Position numbers and translations under genes: made by a program | NCBI RefSeq assembly: GCF_900112675.1 | Contig: NZ_FOMQ01000007.1 | Span: 98,750-162,749, forward strand | DNA length: 64,000 nucleotides | DNA from: Paracidovorax konjaci | GTDB lineage: Bacteria > Pseudomonadota > Gammaproteobacteria > Burkholderiales > Burkholderiaceae_C | Reading direction: 5' to 3' | Shown: positions 18,110-25,902 of the stretch, one piece after another | Numbering within the stretch: position 1 is the stretch's first letter | How the letters are laid out: each line of letters opens with the position of its first letter | The notes under the pieces: model-generated | Databases searched by the model: none | What the model was told of the DNA's origin: nothing | Seen by the model: the letters and a program-made list of their open reading frames with translations, nothing else

Positions 18110-19522
18110 ATGCATATACACATTCTGGGCATCTGCGGAACGTTCATGGGTGGCCTGGCCGCGCTGGCGCGGGAAGCCGGCCACAAGGTCACGGGCTGCG
18201 ATACCGGGGTGTACCCGCCGATGAGCGACCAACTGCGGGCGCTGGGCATCGAGCTCATCGAGGGCTATGGTGCCGGGCAGCTCGATCTGGCGCCGGACAT
18301 GTTCGTGGTGGGCAACGTGGTGAGCCGCGCACGGCTGGCCGATGGCAGCCCCAAGTTCCCGCTGATGGAAGCCATCCTGGATGCGGGCGCGCCCTATACC
18401 AGCGGCCCCCAGTGGCTGGCCGAGCATGTCCTCCAGGGGCGCCACGTGCTGGCCGTGGCCGGCACGCACGGCAAGACCACCACCACCTCGATGCTGGCCT
18501 GGATCCTGGAATGCGCCGGGCTGCAGCCCGGCTTTCTGGTGGGGGGCGTGCCCCTCGATTTCGGCGTGTCCGCGCGGCTGGGCACGGCGCAGCGGCCGGT
18601 GGCCTCGGACGGGCCGGCCGGCAGCGCGCCGCTCTTCGTCATCGAAGCCGACGAATACGACACCGCTTTCTTCGACAAGCGCAGCAAGTTCGTGCACTAC
18701 CGCCCACGCACGGCCGTGCTGAACAACCTCGAATTCGACCACGCCGACATCTTCGACGACCTGCGCGCGATCGAGCGGCAATTCCACCACCTCGTGCGCA
18801 CCGTGCCGCCTTCGGGGCGCGTGGTGGTCAACGGCCTCGAAGAAAGCCTGGCCCGCGTACTGCACGAAGGTTGCTGGAGCGGCGTGGCCAGCTTCGGCGC
18901 CGCCGTCAGCGATTTCTCCGCCCGGGGCGAACCCCAGGCCTTCGACGTGCTGCGGGGCGACCGCCCGGTGGCGCGCGTGGAGTGGGCGCTCACCGGGGTG
19001 CACAACCAGCTCAACGCTCTGGCGGCCATCGCCGCGGCCGAGCATGTGGGCGTCGATCCCGCCGACGCGGCGTCGGCGCTGGCCCGGTTCCAGAACGTCA
19101 AGCGACGCATGGAACTGCGCGGCACGGCCAACGGCATTGCGGTGTACGACGATTTCGCCCACCACCCCACCGCACTGCGCACGACCCTCGACGGCCTGCG
19201 CCGCCGCCTCGGCCCGCAGGCGCGCATCCTGGCCGCCTTCGAGCCGCGCAGCAACACGATGAAGCTGGGCACCATGAAATCGCAGCTGCCGTGGGCCCTG
19301 GAAAGCGCCGACCTGGCGTTCTGCCACACGGCAGGGCTGGACTGGGACGCGACCGCCGTGCTGGCCCCCCTCGGAGACCGGGCGCGCACCGCGGCAGACG
19401 TCGATGCGCTCGTGGCACAGATCGCCGCAGCGGCCCGGCCGGGCGACCATGTGGTCTGCATGAGCAACGGCAGCTTCGGGGGCATCCATACCAAGCTGCT
19501 CGATTCGCTACAAAAACAATAG
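18110..19522 (+). CDS. mpl: UDP-N-acetylmuramate:L-alanyl-gamma-D-glutamyl-meso-diaminopimelate ligase
   Basis: 470-residue Mur ligase that reattaches the recycled tripeptide to UDP-MurNAc. It starts MHIHILGICGTFMGGLAALA, the Mpl form of the Rossmann loop (MurC has GxGGxGM). The ATP loop [17 protein letters not shown] is at ~115-131, with EADEYDTAFFDKRSKF, LNNLEFDHADIFDDL and DDFAHHPTALRTTL further on. The last codons and the TAG stop come from a dispersed repeat (19507-19553): the C terminus reads ...LLDSLQKQ, with LQKQ encoded by CTACAAAAACAA. Together with ampD this marks an active muropeptide recycling pathway. The partial match AAAAAATAGCAGCGCTTCCAGCC just upstream (18035-18057) may be another repeat remnant. 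Confidence 0.95.
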   Translation: MHIHILGICGTFMGGLAALAREAGHKVTGCDTGVYPPMSDQLRALGIELIEGYGAGQLDLAPDMFVVGNVVSRARLADGSPKFPLMEAILDAGAPYTSGPQWLAEHVLQGRHVLAVAGTHGKTTTTSMLAWILECAGLQPGFLVGGVPLDFGVSARLGTAQRPVASDGPAGSAPLFVIEADEYDTAFFDKRSKFVHYRPRTAVLNNLEFDHADIFDDLRAIERQFHHLVRTVPPSGRVVVNGLEESLARVLHEGCWSGVASFGAAVSDFSARGEPQAFDVLRGDRPVARVEWALTGVHNQLNALAAIAAAEHVGVDPADAASALARFQNVKRRMELRGTANGIAVYDDFAHHPTALRTTLDGLRRRLGPQARILAAFEPRSNTMKLGTMKSQLPWALESADLAFCHTAGLDWDATAVLAPLGDRARTAADVDALVAQIAAAARPGDHVVCMSNGSFGGIHTKLLDSLQKQ

Positions 19523-19553
19523 CAAACTTCTGAATAGATACGGCGGCATGGAG
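19507..19553 (+). repeat. Dispersed repeat, copy 1, at the mpl stop codon
   Basis: Sequence starts GCTACAAAAACAATAGC, continues AAACTTCTGAATAGATA and ends CGGCGGCATGGAG. Copies of the same element lie at 33150-33195, 39671-39713 (opposite orientation) and 52778-52823 (leftward). The core GCTAC-N7/8-ATAGC is a quasi-palindrome. This copy gives mpl its last residues and TAG stop codon. Confidence 0.82.
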
Positions 19554-19706
19554 CATTTTTCACCCCGAATCCACGCCTGCCACGCTCCGGGCTCCCGGCC
19601 TTCACCATCGGCCTGCGTTGCGCCAGACACCCAGCGGGAAGCCGCGGACCGCCATGCCGCGCAGCGGGCCCAACCCGCCACGTTCACCGGTTGACGGGCA
19701 TCGGTA

Positions 19707-20015
19707 TCAGTAGCTGATCGCCATGGCCGGCAGATCGACCCGCACGACCGGCCGGGCCAGCGCCGCGGTGGCCGCCAGCGCGAATTCGCGGCCCCAGCCC
19801 TGGGCCAGCAACGCAGGCCCTGCGGCCTGCGCCACCGTGAGCACCTTGTCGGCCGTCAATACCTTGCCGCTGGCACGCAGCGGCTCGCATTCCAGGCGCA
19901 CGAATTCGTCGTCGAGCCAGCGGCGCGCGATCTCGTGGGCCATGGGCGCCTCGCCTTCGAGGTCGAATCGGAATTCCTGGCCGGGTCCGAGGAGGACGGT
20001 GACTTCGCTGCGCAT
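19707..20015 (-). CDS. Hypothetical protein, about 102 residues
   Basis: Starts MRSEVTVLLGPGQEFRFDLE from ATG 20015 with AGAGA nine bases upstream, then EAPMAHEIARRWLDDEFVRLE and KVLTADKVLTVAQAAG. No membrane helix, signal or known motif is visible. It is soluble and probably a small alpha/beta protein. It is leftward, convergent with mpl, and 154 bases after another small unknown gene. An in-frame upstream ATG (20093) has no ribosome binding site and a Pro/Cys-rich extension, so I rejected it. Function unknown. Confidence 0.65.
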   Translation of the reverse strand: MRSEVTVLLGPGQEFRFDLEGEAPMAHEIARRWLDDEFVRLECEPLRASGKVLTADKVLTVAQAAGPALLAQGWGREFALAATAALARPVVRVDLPAMAISY

Positions 20016-20169
20016 GGGGATCTCTTTCGGCGGGTCGAGGGAAACGCAGGGAGGCCACCACCCGCACGCACCGGGCCCCGCTGCATCGGGCATCTGCCGA
20101 AAAGCTTACACGGCCCTTCGCGCCGGGGTCCGCGGGAAACCCCTCCCCCGGCCTGCCGGCCGGGTGCGG

Positions 20170-20457
20170 TCAGCGGGGGACGACCTTGAAGTTCACGCCG
20201 TCCGAATCGATGGAGACCTGGATGTTCTCCCGGCCGGCTTTGCCGGGCACCTGCACGGGGATGCCCGCGGGAACCACCAGCCGGCCCAGGCGGTCCACGC
20301 GGACTTTCATGTCGAGCAGTGCGCGGAATGTCTGCAGCCACTCCTGCAGATCCGCCATCTCCCGGAACACGGGAGACGCTTCAAGCAAGGCCTTCAACGC
20401 CTCCAGCCGATCGTCCGGAGGGGTGCTGCCCGCAGCGTTGCTTTCATTCGATGGCAT
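20170..20457 (-). CDS. Hypothetical protein, 95 residues
   Basis: Starts MPSNESNAAGSTPPDDRLEA. The first half is helical and the second half (KVRVDRLGRLVVPAGIPVQV, then SIDSDGVNFKVVPR) is beta-rich with regular hydrophobic spacing. No signal peptide, membrane segment or known family is visible. It is leftward and 37 bases after the DAHP synthase stop codon, so it is probably in the same transcript as aroG. Function unknown. Confidence 0.65.
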   Translation of the reverse strand: MPSNESNAAGSTPPDDRLEALKALLEASPVFREMADLQEWLQTFRALLDMKVRVDRLGRLVVPAGIPVQVPGKAGRENIQVSIDSDGVNFKVVPR

Positions 20458-20494
20458 GGTGCTTCCTGACTGAGCAATGAGCAAGGGTCCGCTG

Positions 20495-21640
20495 TCAGGC
20501 CGCCAGGGCCACGGCGCTGCGGCGCGCCGCGACGGCGGTGGACAGTTCGGCCAGCACCCCGAGCGAATCGTCCCAGCCCAGGCACGCATCGGTGATGCTC
20601 TTGCCGTACTCGATCGCGCAGACATCGTCCTTGCCGGGCGTGAATTTCTGCGCACCGGCCACCAGATGGCTTTCGATCATCACACCGAAGATGCTGTGCG
20701 ATCCGCCCGCGATCTGGCCGCCGATGTCGCGCGCCACGTCGCGCTGGCGCTCGTGCTGCTTGCTGCTGTTGGCATGGCTGCAGTCCACCATGAGCGTGGG
20801 CGGCAGCTTGGCGGCTTCCAGGTCCTTGCAGGCGGCGGCCACGCTGTCGGCGTCGTAATTGGGGGTCTTGCCGCCGCGCAGGATCACGTGGCAGTCGCGG
20901 TTGCCCTGCGTGTTGACGATGGCGACCTGGCCGTTCTTGTGCACCGACAGGAAGTGGTGCCCGCGGCTCGCGGACTGGATCGCGTCGGTGGCGATGCGGA
21001 TGTTGCCGTCCGTGCCGTTCTTGAAGCCGATCGGGGCGGAGAGCCCGGAAGCCAGTTCGCGGTGCACCTGGCTTTCCGTGGTGCGCGCCCCGATAGCGCC
21101 CCAGCTGATGAGGTCGCCGATGTACTGGGGCGAAATCACATCGAGGAACTCGCTGCCGGCCGGCACACCCAGGCGGTTGATGTCGATGAGCAATTGGCGC
21201 GCAATGCGCAGGCCCTCGTCGATGCGGTAGCTCTCGTCGAGGTAGGGATCGTTGATGAGGCCCTTCCAGCCCACGGTGGTGCGGGGCTTCTCGAAATACA
21301 CGCGCATCACGATCTCCAGCGTGTCGGCGTACTGCGCCCGCACCGACTGCAGGCGGCGGGCGTACTCCAGTGCGGCGGCAGGATCGTGGATGGAACAGGG
21401 GCCGATCACCACGAGCAGCCGGTCGTCGCGGCGCGCCATGATGTCCTGGATGCGCTGGCGCGTGCGGGAGATGAGGGTCTCTATCGGCGTGCCCCGGATG
21501 GGGAAGAAGCGGATCAGATGTTCGGGAGGAGGCAACACGGTGATGTCCTTGATACGTTCGTCGTCGGTCTGGCTGGTTTTCTCGACGTGGCGGTACCAGG
21601 CATCGCTGGCGGACTGGGCGGAGTGGACTGGGGCCGTCAT
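20495..21640 (-). CDS. aroG: 3-deoxy-7-phosphoheptulonate (DAHP) synthase, AroF/G/H type
   Basis: 381-residue type I DAHP synthase, which condenses PEP and erythrose 4-phosphate as the first step to Phe, Tyr and Trp. Motifs are LLVVIGPCSIHDPAAALEYA, YFEKPRTTVGWKGLINDP, PIGFKNGTDGNIRIATDA, HHFLSVHKNGQ and TLMVDCSHANSSKQH, carrying PEP, metal and substrate residues. I cannot tell which aromatic amino acid inhibits it; aroG is used as a generic symbol. The 204-base leader upstream contains a 19-residue reading frame rich in Phe, Trp and Tyr followed by a terminator, so transcription attenuation is likely. aroE, another shikimate pathway gene, is 11 kb away. Confidence 0.95.
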   Translation of the reverse strand: MTAPVHSAQSASDAWYRHVEKTSQTDDERIKDITVLPPPEHLIRFFPIRGTPIETLISRTRQRIQDIMARRDDRLLVVIGPCSIHDPAAALEYARRLQSVRAQYADTLEIVMRVYFEKPRTTVGWKGLINDPYLDESYRIDEGLRIARQLLIDINRLGVPAGSEFLDVISPQYIGDLISWGAIGARTTESQVHRELASGLSAPIGFKNGTDGNIRIATDAIQSASRGHHFLSVHKNGQVAIVNTQGNRDCHVILRGGKTPNYDADSVAAACKDLEAAKLPPTLMVDCSHANSSKQHERQRDVARDIGGQIAGGSHSIFGVMIESHLVAGAQKFTPGKDDVCAIEYGKSITDACLGWDDSLGVLAELSTAVAARRSAVALAA

Positions 21641-21711
21641 GGCTGCTTCCTCGTGGGTGGATTCGGTGAAAAAGAAAGAGATCGGGACAGAAAACGGGAG
21701 GCTGGAAAAAC

Positions 21712-21743
21712 AAAAAACCGCCGGGCTTTTCAGCTTCGGCGGT
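21712..21743 (-). terminator. Attenuator-like terminator in the aroG leader
   Basis: On the leftward strand ACCGCCG (21743-21737) pairs with CGGCGGT (21723-21717), with an inner GCT/AGC helix, and six T residues follow (21717-21712). It lies 41 bases after the leader-peptide stop codon and 71 bases before the aroG start, so if formed it would end transcription before aroG. The GGCGG at the very end of the leader peptide frame could pair with CCGCC of the first arm and act as a short antiterminator; that pairing is only 5 bp and is a guess. Confidence 0.8.
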
Positions 21744-21784
21744 CGTCAGGGGGTAGGTGCTTTGGGTGGTTGCGCGCTAACCTC

Positions 21785-21844
21785 TCATCCGCCAGGGACA
21801 GAGAACCAAAAGGACCAAAAATAAAACGCGCTGCGAATCGGCAT
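21785..21844 (-). CDS. Aromatic-rich leader peptide of aroG
   Basis: A 20-codon frame encodes MPIRSAFYFWSFWFSVPGG: seven of eight residues from F7 to F14 are aromatic (four Phe, two Trp, one Tyr, broken by one Ser). This density is characteristic of leader peptides in attenuation of aromatic biosynthesis genes (pheA, trp, pheST). It is followed at the right distance by a rho-independent terminator and then a DAHP synthase gene. The mixture of Phe, Tyr and Trp suggests response to all three end products. No strong ribosome binding site is visible before the ATG. A TGCTACATT at 21855-21863, possibly an extended -10 element, lies so close that the transcript might be nearly leaderless. Confidence 0.78.
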   Translation of the reverse strand: MPIRSAFYFWSFWFSVPGG

Positions 21845-21936
21845 GGCTGGCAATGTAGCACTCTTTTTCGCGGCGCGGCACACTGCCGCGTTGTGCGATG
21901 GCGACAGGAGCCACGTCCGGCGCGGCATACAGGCGA

Positions 21937-22503
21937 TCAGCGCCCAGCACGGCCCCGCGCCAGCCAGCCTCCGAGGCGGCCCCACCAGCCGCGTCGGCGC
22001 CCGGGCGGCGGCTCGCTGCCGCCCAGCAGGCCTTGCAGCTCACTGGTACCCATGCCGCCCTGCTCGTACATGTCGATGACGAGCACGGCCTCCCCGAGCG
22101 CACGCCACGCATGGCTTTCGAAGGCCTGGAAACACTGGGCTTCGTTGCGGCTGCGGCGTTGCAGGGCTTGCTGCCATGCCAGCGTGGTGCGGACGAGCTG
22201 GCGCATGGCGTTCTCGTAGGCGGCGAATTCGTAGAGCGCATGCCACGCCGAACCCAGTCCGGTCAGAAACCGCTGGTGCTCTCGGGCCTCTTCGAGCAAT
22301 TGGCCGGCACACTGCAGCACGGCGTCGGGATGGGCGCCGGGCGCCCGGCGGGTCTGCAGGGCTTTCTCGACCAGCCCCGACAGCGCGGTGAGGGCATCAC
22401 GGAACTGCCGCGAATCTTCGTCCGCCACGCCCTCGCGCAGCAGCCGGCTGATATCGCCGAAGGTCTGCAGGCTGGTGGGGAGCTGCGTGCGGGTGATGGC
22501 CAT
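21937..22503 (-). CDS. Conserved hypothetical helical protein
   Basis: 188 residues from ATG 22503 (MAITRTQLPTSLQTFGDISR), almost entirely helical by pattern. Segments such as LREGVADEDSRQFRDALTAL, LLEEAREHQRFLTGLGSAW and MRQLVRTTLAWQQAL, and a basic C terminus rich in Gly, Trp and Arg. No signal, membrane helix or known motif. It is leftward and ends 92 bases before the aroG leader frame, so the aroG promoter must lie in or just after its 3' end. I do not recognise the family; a coiled helical bundle is the most that can be said. Confidence 0.65.
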   Translation of the reverse strand: MAITRTQLPTSLQTFGDISRLLREGVADEDSRQFRDALTALSGLVEKALQTRRAPGAHPDAVLQCAGQLLEEAREHQRFLTGLGSAWHALYEFAAYENAMRQLVRTTLAWQQALQRRSRNEAQCFQAFESHAWRALGEAVLVIDMYEQGGMGTSELQGLLGGSEPPPGRRRGWWGRLGGWLARGRAGR

Positions 22504-22808
22504 GGTGTCGGGGCGTGCAACCTCAGCCGCGCGGCCCCTTCCCGGCCGAGCATTGCTTCCGAGGCTGCGGGGCACCGCCCGGCAGGCACGGACGGCAGTC
22601 GGGGAAGGGACCGTCAGGCATGGGGCCAATGTAACAAGACTTTTGCAGGCCGGAGCATTCCCTGTGCTGGCGAGCACGGCCGGAATCCGCGTGAGGGCCG
22701 AACCGAGGGGCCTGGTTCGCTCGACCGTTCGGCAGTTGTCGTACGGCCATCGGGTGCATCCAGGGACGCAGACGGCTACGGCAGATTCCCCAGCGCGGAG
22801 GCGCTCGC
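22504..22808. other. Non-coding stretch between tldD and the helical protein
   Basis: About 300 bases with no frame of coding character on either strand. It must contain the promoter of the leftward gene starting at 22503. On that strand, around 22627-22650, a locally AT-richer patch (CAAAAGTCTTGTTACATTGG) could hold promoter elements, but no convincing -35/-10 pair is seen. Confidence 0.4.
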
Positions 22809-22844
22809 AAAAAAGCCCGGCGGGATAGCCCACGCCGGGCTTTT
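22809..22844 (-). terminator. Intrinsic terminator after tldD
   Basis: AAAAGCCCGGCG (22811-22822) pairs with CGCCGGGCTTTT (22833-22844) around a 10-base loop. On the leftward strand the stem ends in six T residues. It lies 70 bases past the tldD stop and marks the end of that transcript. Because both arms end in A/T runs it could work in both directions. Confidence 0.88.
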
Positions 22845-22913
22845 GGTGGTTCTGCCTGCGCAAAAAAACGCGGGCCGCCGGCACGCGGCCGGCCCCACGG
22901 GCAGAGGGTCAGG

Positions 22914-24377
22914 TCATGCCGTCCCGCCGACGGTCAGGCCGTCGATGCGCAGCGTGGGCTGCCCCACCCCCACCGGTACGCTCTGGCCTTCCTTGCCACA
23001 GGTGCCCACGCCGCTGTCGAGCGCCATGTCGTTGCCGATCATCGTCACCTTCTTGAGCGACTCGGGGCCGCTGCCCACGATGGTGGCGCCCTTGACGGGA
23101 TAGAGGATCTTGCCGTTCTCGACCCAGTAGGCCTCGCTGGCAGAGAACACGAACTTGCCGCTCGTGATGTCCACCTGCCCGCCGCCGAAGTTGGTGGCGT
23201 ACAGGCCGCGCTGGATGCTGGCCACGATCTCTTCCGGGTCCTTGTCGCCGCCCAGCATGTAGGTGTTGGTCATGCGGGGCATGGGAATATGCGCATAGCT
23301 TTCGCGGCGGCCGTTGCCCGTGGGGGCCACGCCCATCAGGCGCGCATTCATCGCATCCTGGATGTAGCCCTTGAGGATGCCGTCCTCGATGAGCACGTTG
23401 CGCTGGCTGGCATGGCCCTCGTCGTCCACATTGAGCGAGCCGCGGCGGTCGGCGATGGTGCCATCGTCCAGCACGGTGACGCCCTTGGCTGCCACGCGCT
23501 GGCCGATGCGGCCACTGAAGGCGCTCGAGCCCTTGCGGTTGAAGTCGCCTTCGAGGCCGTGGCCCACGGCCTCGTGCAGCAGCACGCCGGGCCAGCCGGG
23601 GCCGAGCACCACGGTCATCTCTCCGGCCGGCGCGGGGCGGGATTCGAGGTTGACGAGCGCCGCGTTCACGGCCTCGTCCACGTACTGGTTGATCTGCGCA
23701 TCGTCGAAATACGCGAGGCCGAAGCGTCCCCCGCCGCCGGCGGAGCCCACCTCGCGGCGCCCGCCCCGCTCGGCGATCACCGTCACCGACAACCGCACCA
23801 GCGGGCGCACATCGGCCGCGAGCGTTCCGTCCGCACGGGCGACGAGCACGACGTCGTACTCGCCCGCCAGGCCCGCCATCACCTGCGCCACGCGCGGGTC
23901 CTTGGCACGGGCGCGTTGCTCCACCTTTTCCAGCAGCGCCACCTTGGCCGTGCTGTCGAGCGTGGCAATGGGGTCCACGCCGGGGTAGAGCGACCGGCTG
24001 CTCGCGATCTTCTTCCTCGAGGCGACCTTCGCCCGGCCCTGCTGGGCGGCGGAAGCGATGGAACGCACCGTGCGCGCGGCGTCGATCAGGGACGCTTCGG
24101 AGATGTCGTCGGAATAGGCGAAAGCCGTCTTCTCGCCGCTCACCGCCCGCACCCCGACGCCCTGGTCGATGCTGAAGGAGCCCGTCTTGACGATGCCCTC
24201 CTCCAGGCTCCAGCCTTCGCTGCGGGTGTACTGGAAGTACAGGTCCGCGTCGTCCACACGATGCGCCCGGATTTCCGCCAGAGCGCGCGAGAGGTGGATT
24301 TCGTCCAGCCCGAAGGGTTCCAGCAGCAGCTGGCGGGCGATGGACAGGCGTTCGATGGTCGGTTCGCGGGAGATCAT
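22914..24377 (-). CDS. tldD: Metalloprotease TldD
   Basis: 487-residue protein of the TldD/PmbA family. The metal-binding motif HEAVGHGLEGDFNRKGSSAF (HExxxH) is intact. The N-terminal SLEEGIVKTGSFSIDQGVGVR and the C-terminal GGGQVDITSGKFVFSASEAY, GATIVGSGPESL and MALDSGVGTCGKEGQS match TldD throughout. TldD pairs with TldE (PmbA) to degrade unfolded peptides and to process microcin and CcdA; the tldE gene is not in the window. The length is normal. It is divergent from the amidase gene at 24511 and ends at a strong terminator. Confidence 0.95.
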   Translation of the reverse strand: MISREPTIERLSIARQLLLEPFGLDEIHLSRALAEIRAHRVDDADLYFQYTRSEGWSLEEGIVKTGSFSIDQGVGVRAVSGEKTAFAYSDDISEASLIDAARTVRSIASAAQQGRAKVASRKKIASSRSLYPGVDPIATLDSTAKVALLEKVEQRARAKDPRVAQVMAGLAGEYDVVLVARADGTLAADVRPLVRLSVTVIAERGGRREVGSAGGGGRFGLAYFDDAQINQYVDEAVNAALVNLESRPAPAGEMTVVLGPGWPGVLLHEAVGHGLEGDFNRKGSSAFSGRIGQRVAAKGVTVLDDGTIADRRGSLNVDDEGHASQRNVLIEDGILKGYIQDAMNARLMGVAPTGNGRRESYAHIPMPRMTNTYMLGGDKDPEEIVASIQRGLYATNFGGGQVDITSGKFVFSASEAYWVENGKILYPVKGATIVGSGPESLKKVTMIGNDMALDSGVGTCGKEGQSVPVGVGQPTLRIDGLTVGGTA

Positions 24378-24510
24378 GGGCGGATTCTAGAAGCCCGGGG
24401 CAGCCCTCGTCCGATGCACGGGCACATCCCGCACGGCGGCGTGGCCTCTCGTTCGGCCTGCAAGAATGCGCTTCGCGCTTTTGCCCGCTACTTTTCAGGA
24501 GACTTTCCGC

Positions 24511-25884
24511 ATGCCCTCCCGCCCACTCCCGCCGCTGCGCGCCCTCGCACGCGCCCTGAACGACGGCACGACGACGAGCGAAAGGCTGGTCGAAGAGGCC
24601 CTGGAGCGCATTGCCGGGCACCGTGCCGCCGGCGGCACGGCCTACATCGGCGAGGTGGATGCGCAGTCGGCCCGCCTAGCGGCCCGGGCCAGCGATCTGG
24701 CGCGTGCCGCAGGCCCCGTGCCTTCGGTGATCGCCGGCCTGCCGGTCTCCATCAAGGACCTCTTCGATGTGCAGGGCCAGGTGACGGGCGCCGGGTCCGC
24801 GGTGTTCGCGGACAACGCCCCCGCCACGGACGACGCTCCCGCGGTGGCCCGGCTGCGTGCCGCGGGCGGCATCCTGCTGGGCCGTACGAACATGAGCGAA
24901 TTCGCGTTCTCGGGGCTGGGGCTCAACCCGCACCATGGCACACCCGCCCATCCGCAGGACCCCTCCCGCATCACCGGCGGATCGAGTTCCGGCGCGGCCG
25001 CCACGGTGGCGCTGGGGCTGGCCGCGGCGGCCCTCGGCACCGATACGGGCGGATCGGTCCGCATCCCGGCCGCCTTCTGCGGGCTCACCGGCTTCAAGCC
25101 GACCGCGCGCCGGGTCCCGCTGACCGGCGCCTACCCGCTGTCGCGCAGCCTCGACTCGGTCGGCCCGCTGGCACGCAGCGTGGACTGCTGCGCGATCCTG
25201 GACGCCGTGCTCAGCGGCGAAAGGCTCGACACCCGCCCGGCGCCGCTCGCGGGCCTGCGGCTGGGAGTCACCGACGATTTCGTCATGGAGGGCCTCGAGC
25301 CGGAAGTGGCCGCGGCGTTCGACGCGGCGCTGCAGCGGCTGTCGGCAGCCGGCGCACGCATCGAGCGGGTGGCCTTCGCGGAGCTGGCCACCCTCCCGCA
25401 GGTCAACGCGGCGGGCGGCCTCATCGCGGCCGAAGCCTGGCAGGTGCACCGCCACCGCCTGGCCGATGACGGCACCGCCCGGCGCTACGACGCGCGCGTG
25501 GCGCAGCGCACGCGGCGGGGCGAGGCGATCTCGGCGGCGGACTACATCGATGTGCAGGACGCGCGGGCGCGGCTGCAGGCCACGGCGCGCGATCGCCTGG
25601 GGCACCTGGATGCCTGGCTCATGCCCACGGTGGCGATCCGCGCACCGCAGCGGGCGGCCCTGGAGCCGGACGACGCCACGTTCTTCGCCACCAACGCGCT
25701 GGTGCTGCGCAACACGTCGGTGATCAATTTCCTGGACGGCTGCGCGCTCTCGCTGCCCTGCACCGGACCTGGCGAGCTGCCGGTGGGCCTTTCGGTGTCC
25801 GGGCTCCACGGCGCGGATGCCCGCGTGCTGCAGGTGGGGCGGGCCGTGGAGGCCTGCATCCGCGCGCCGTACCCGCAACAGTGA
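24511..25884 (+). CDS. Amidase-signature family amidase
   Basis: 457-residue amidase with the Ser-cisSer-Lys triad of the GatA-like family. Lys82 is in VSIKDLFDVQG, cis-Ser158 in ITGGSSSGAAATVAL and nucleophile Ser182 in GTDTGGSVRIPAAF. The start at ATG 24511 follows CAGGAGA (24496-24502). An in-frame ATG at 24466 has no ribosome binding site. The substrate is unknown; family members hydrolyse diverse amides, and the gene stands alone, away from gatB/gatC, so a role in Glu-tRNA amidation is unlikely. It ends 18 bases from the convergent rodA. Confidence 0.88.
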   Translation: MPSRPLPPLRALARALNDGTTTSERLVEEALERIAGHRAAGGTAYIGEVDAQSARLAARASDLARAAGPVPSVIAGLPVSIKDLFDVQGQVTGAGSAVFADNAPATDDAPAVARLRAAGGILLGRTNMSEFAFSGLGLNPHHGTPAHPQDPSRITGGSSSGAAATVALGLAAAALGTDTGGSVRIPAAFCGLTGFKPTARRVPLTGAYPLSRSLDSVGPLARSVDCCAILDAVLSGERLDTRPAPLAGLRLGVTDDFVMEGLEPEVAAAFDAALQRLSAAGARIERVAFAELATLPQVNAAGGLIAAEAWQVHRHRLADDGTARRYDARVAQRTRRGEAISAADYIDVQDARARLQATARDRLGHLDAWLMPTVAIRAPQRAALEPDDATFFATNALVLRNTSVINFLDGCALSLPCTGPGELPVGLSVSGLHGADARVLQVGRAVEACIRAPYPQQ

Positions 25885-25902
25885 CCGCAGCGGCCGCCTG
25901 CG

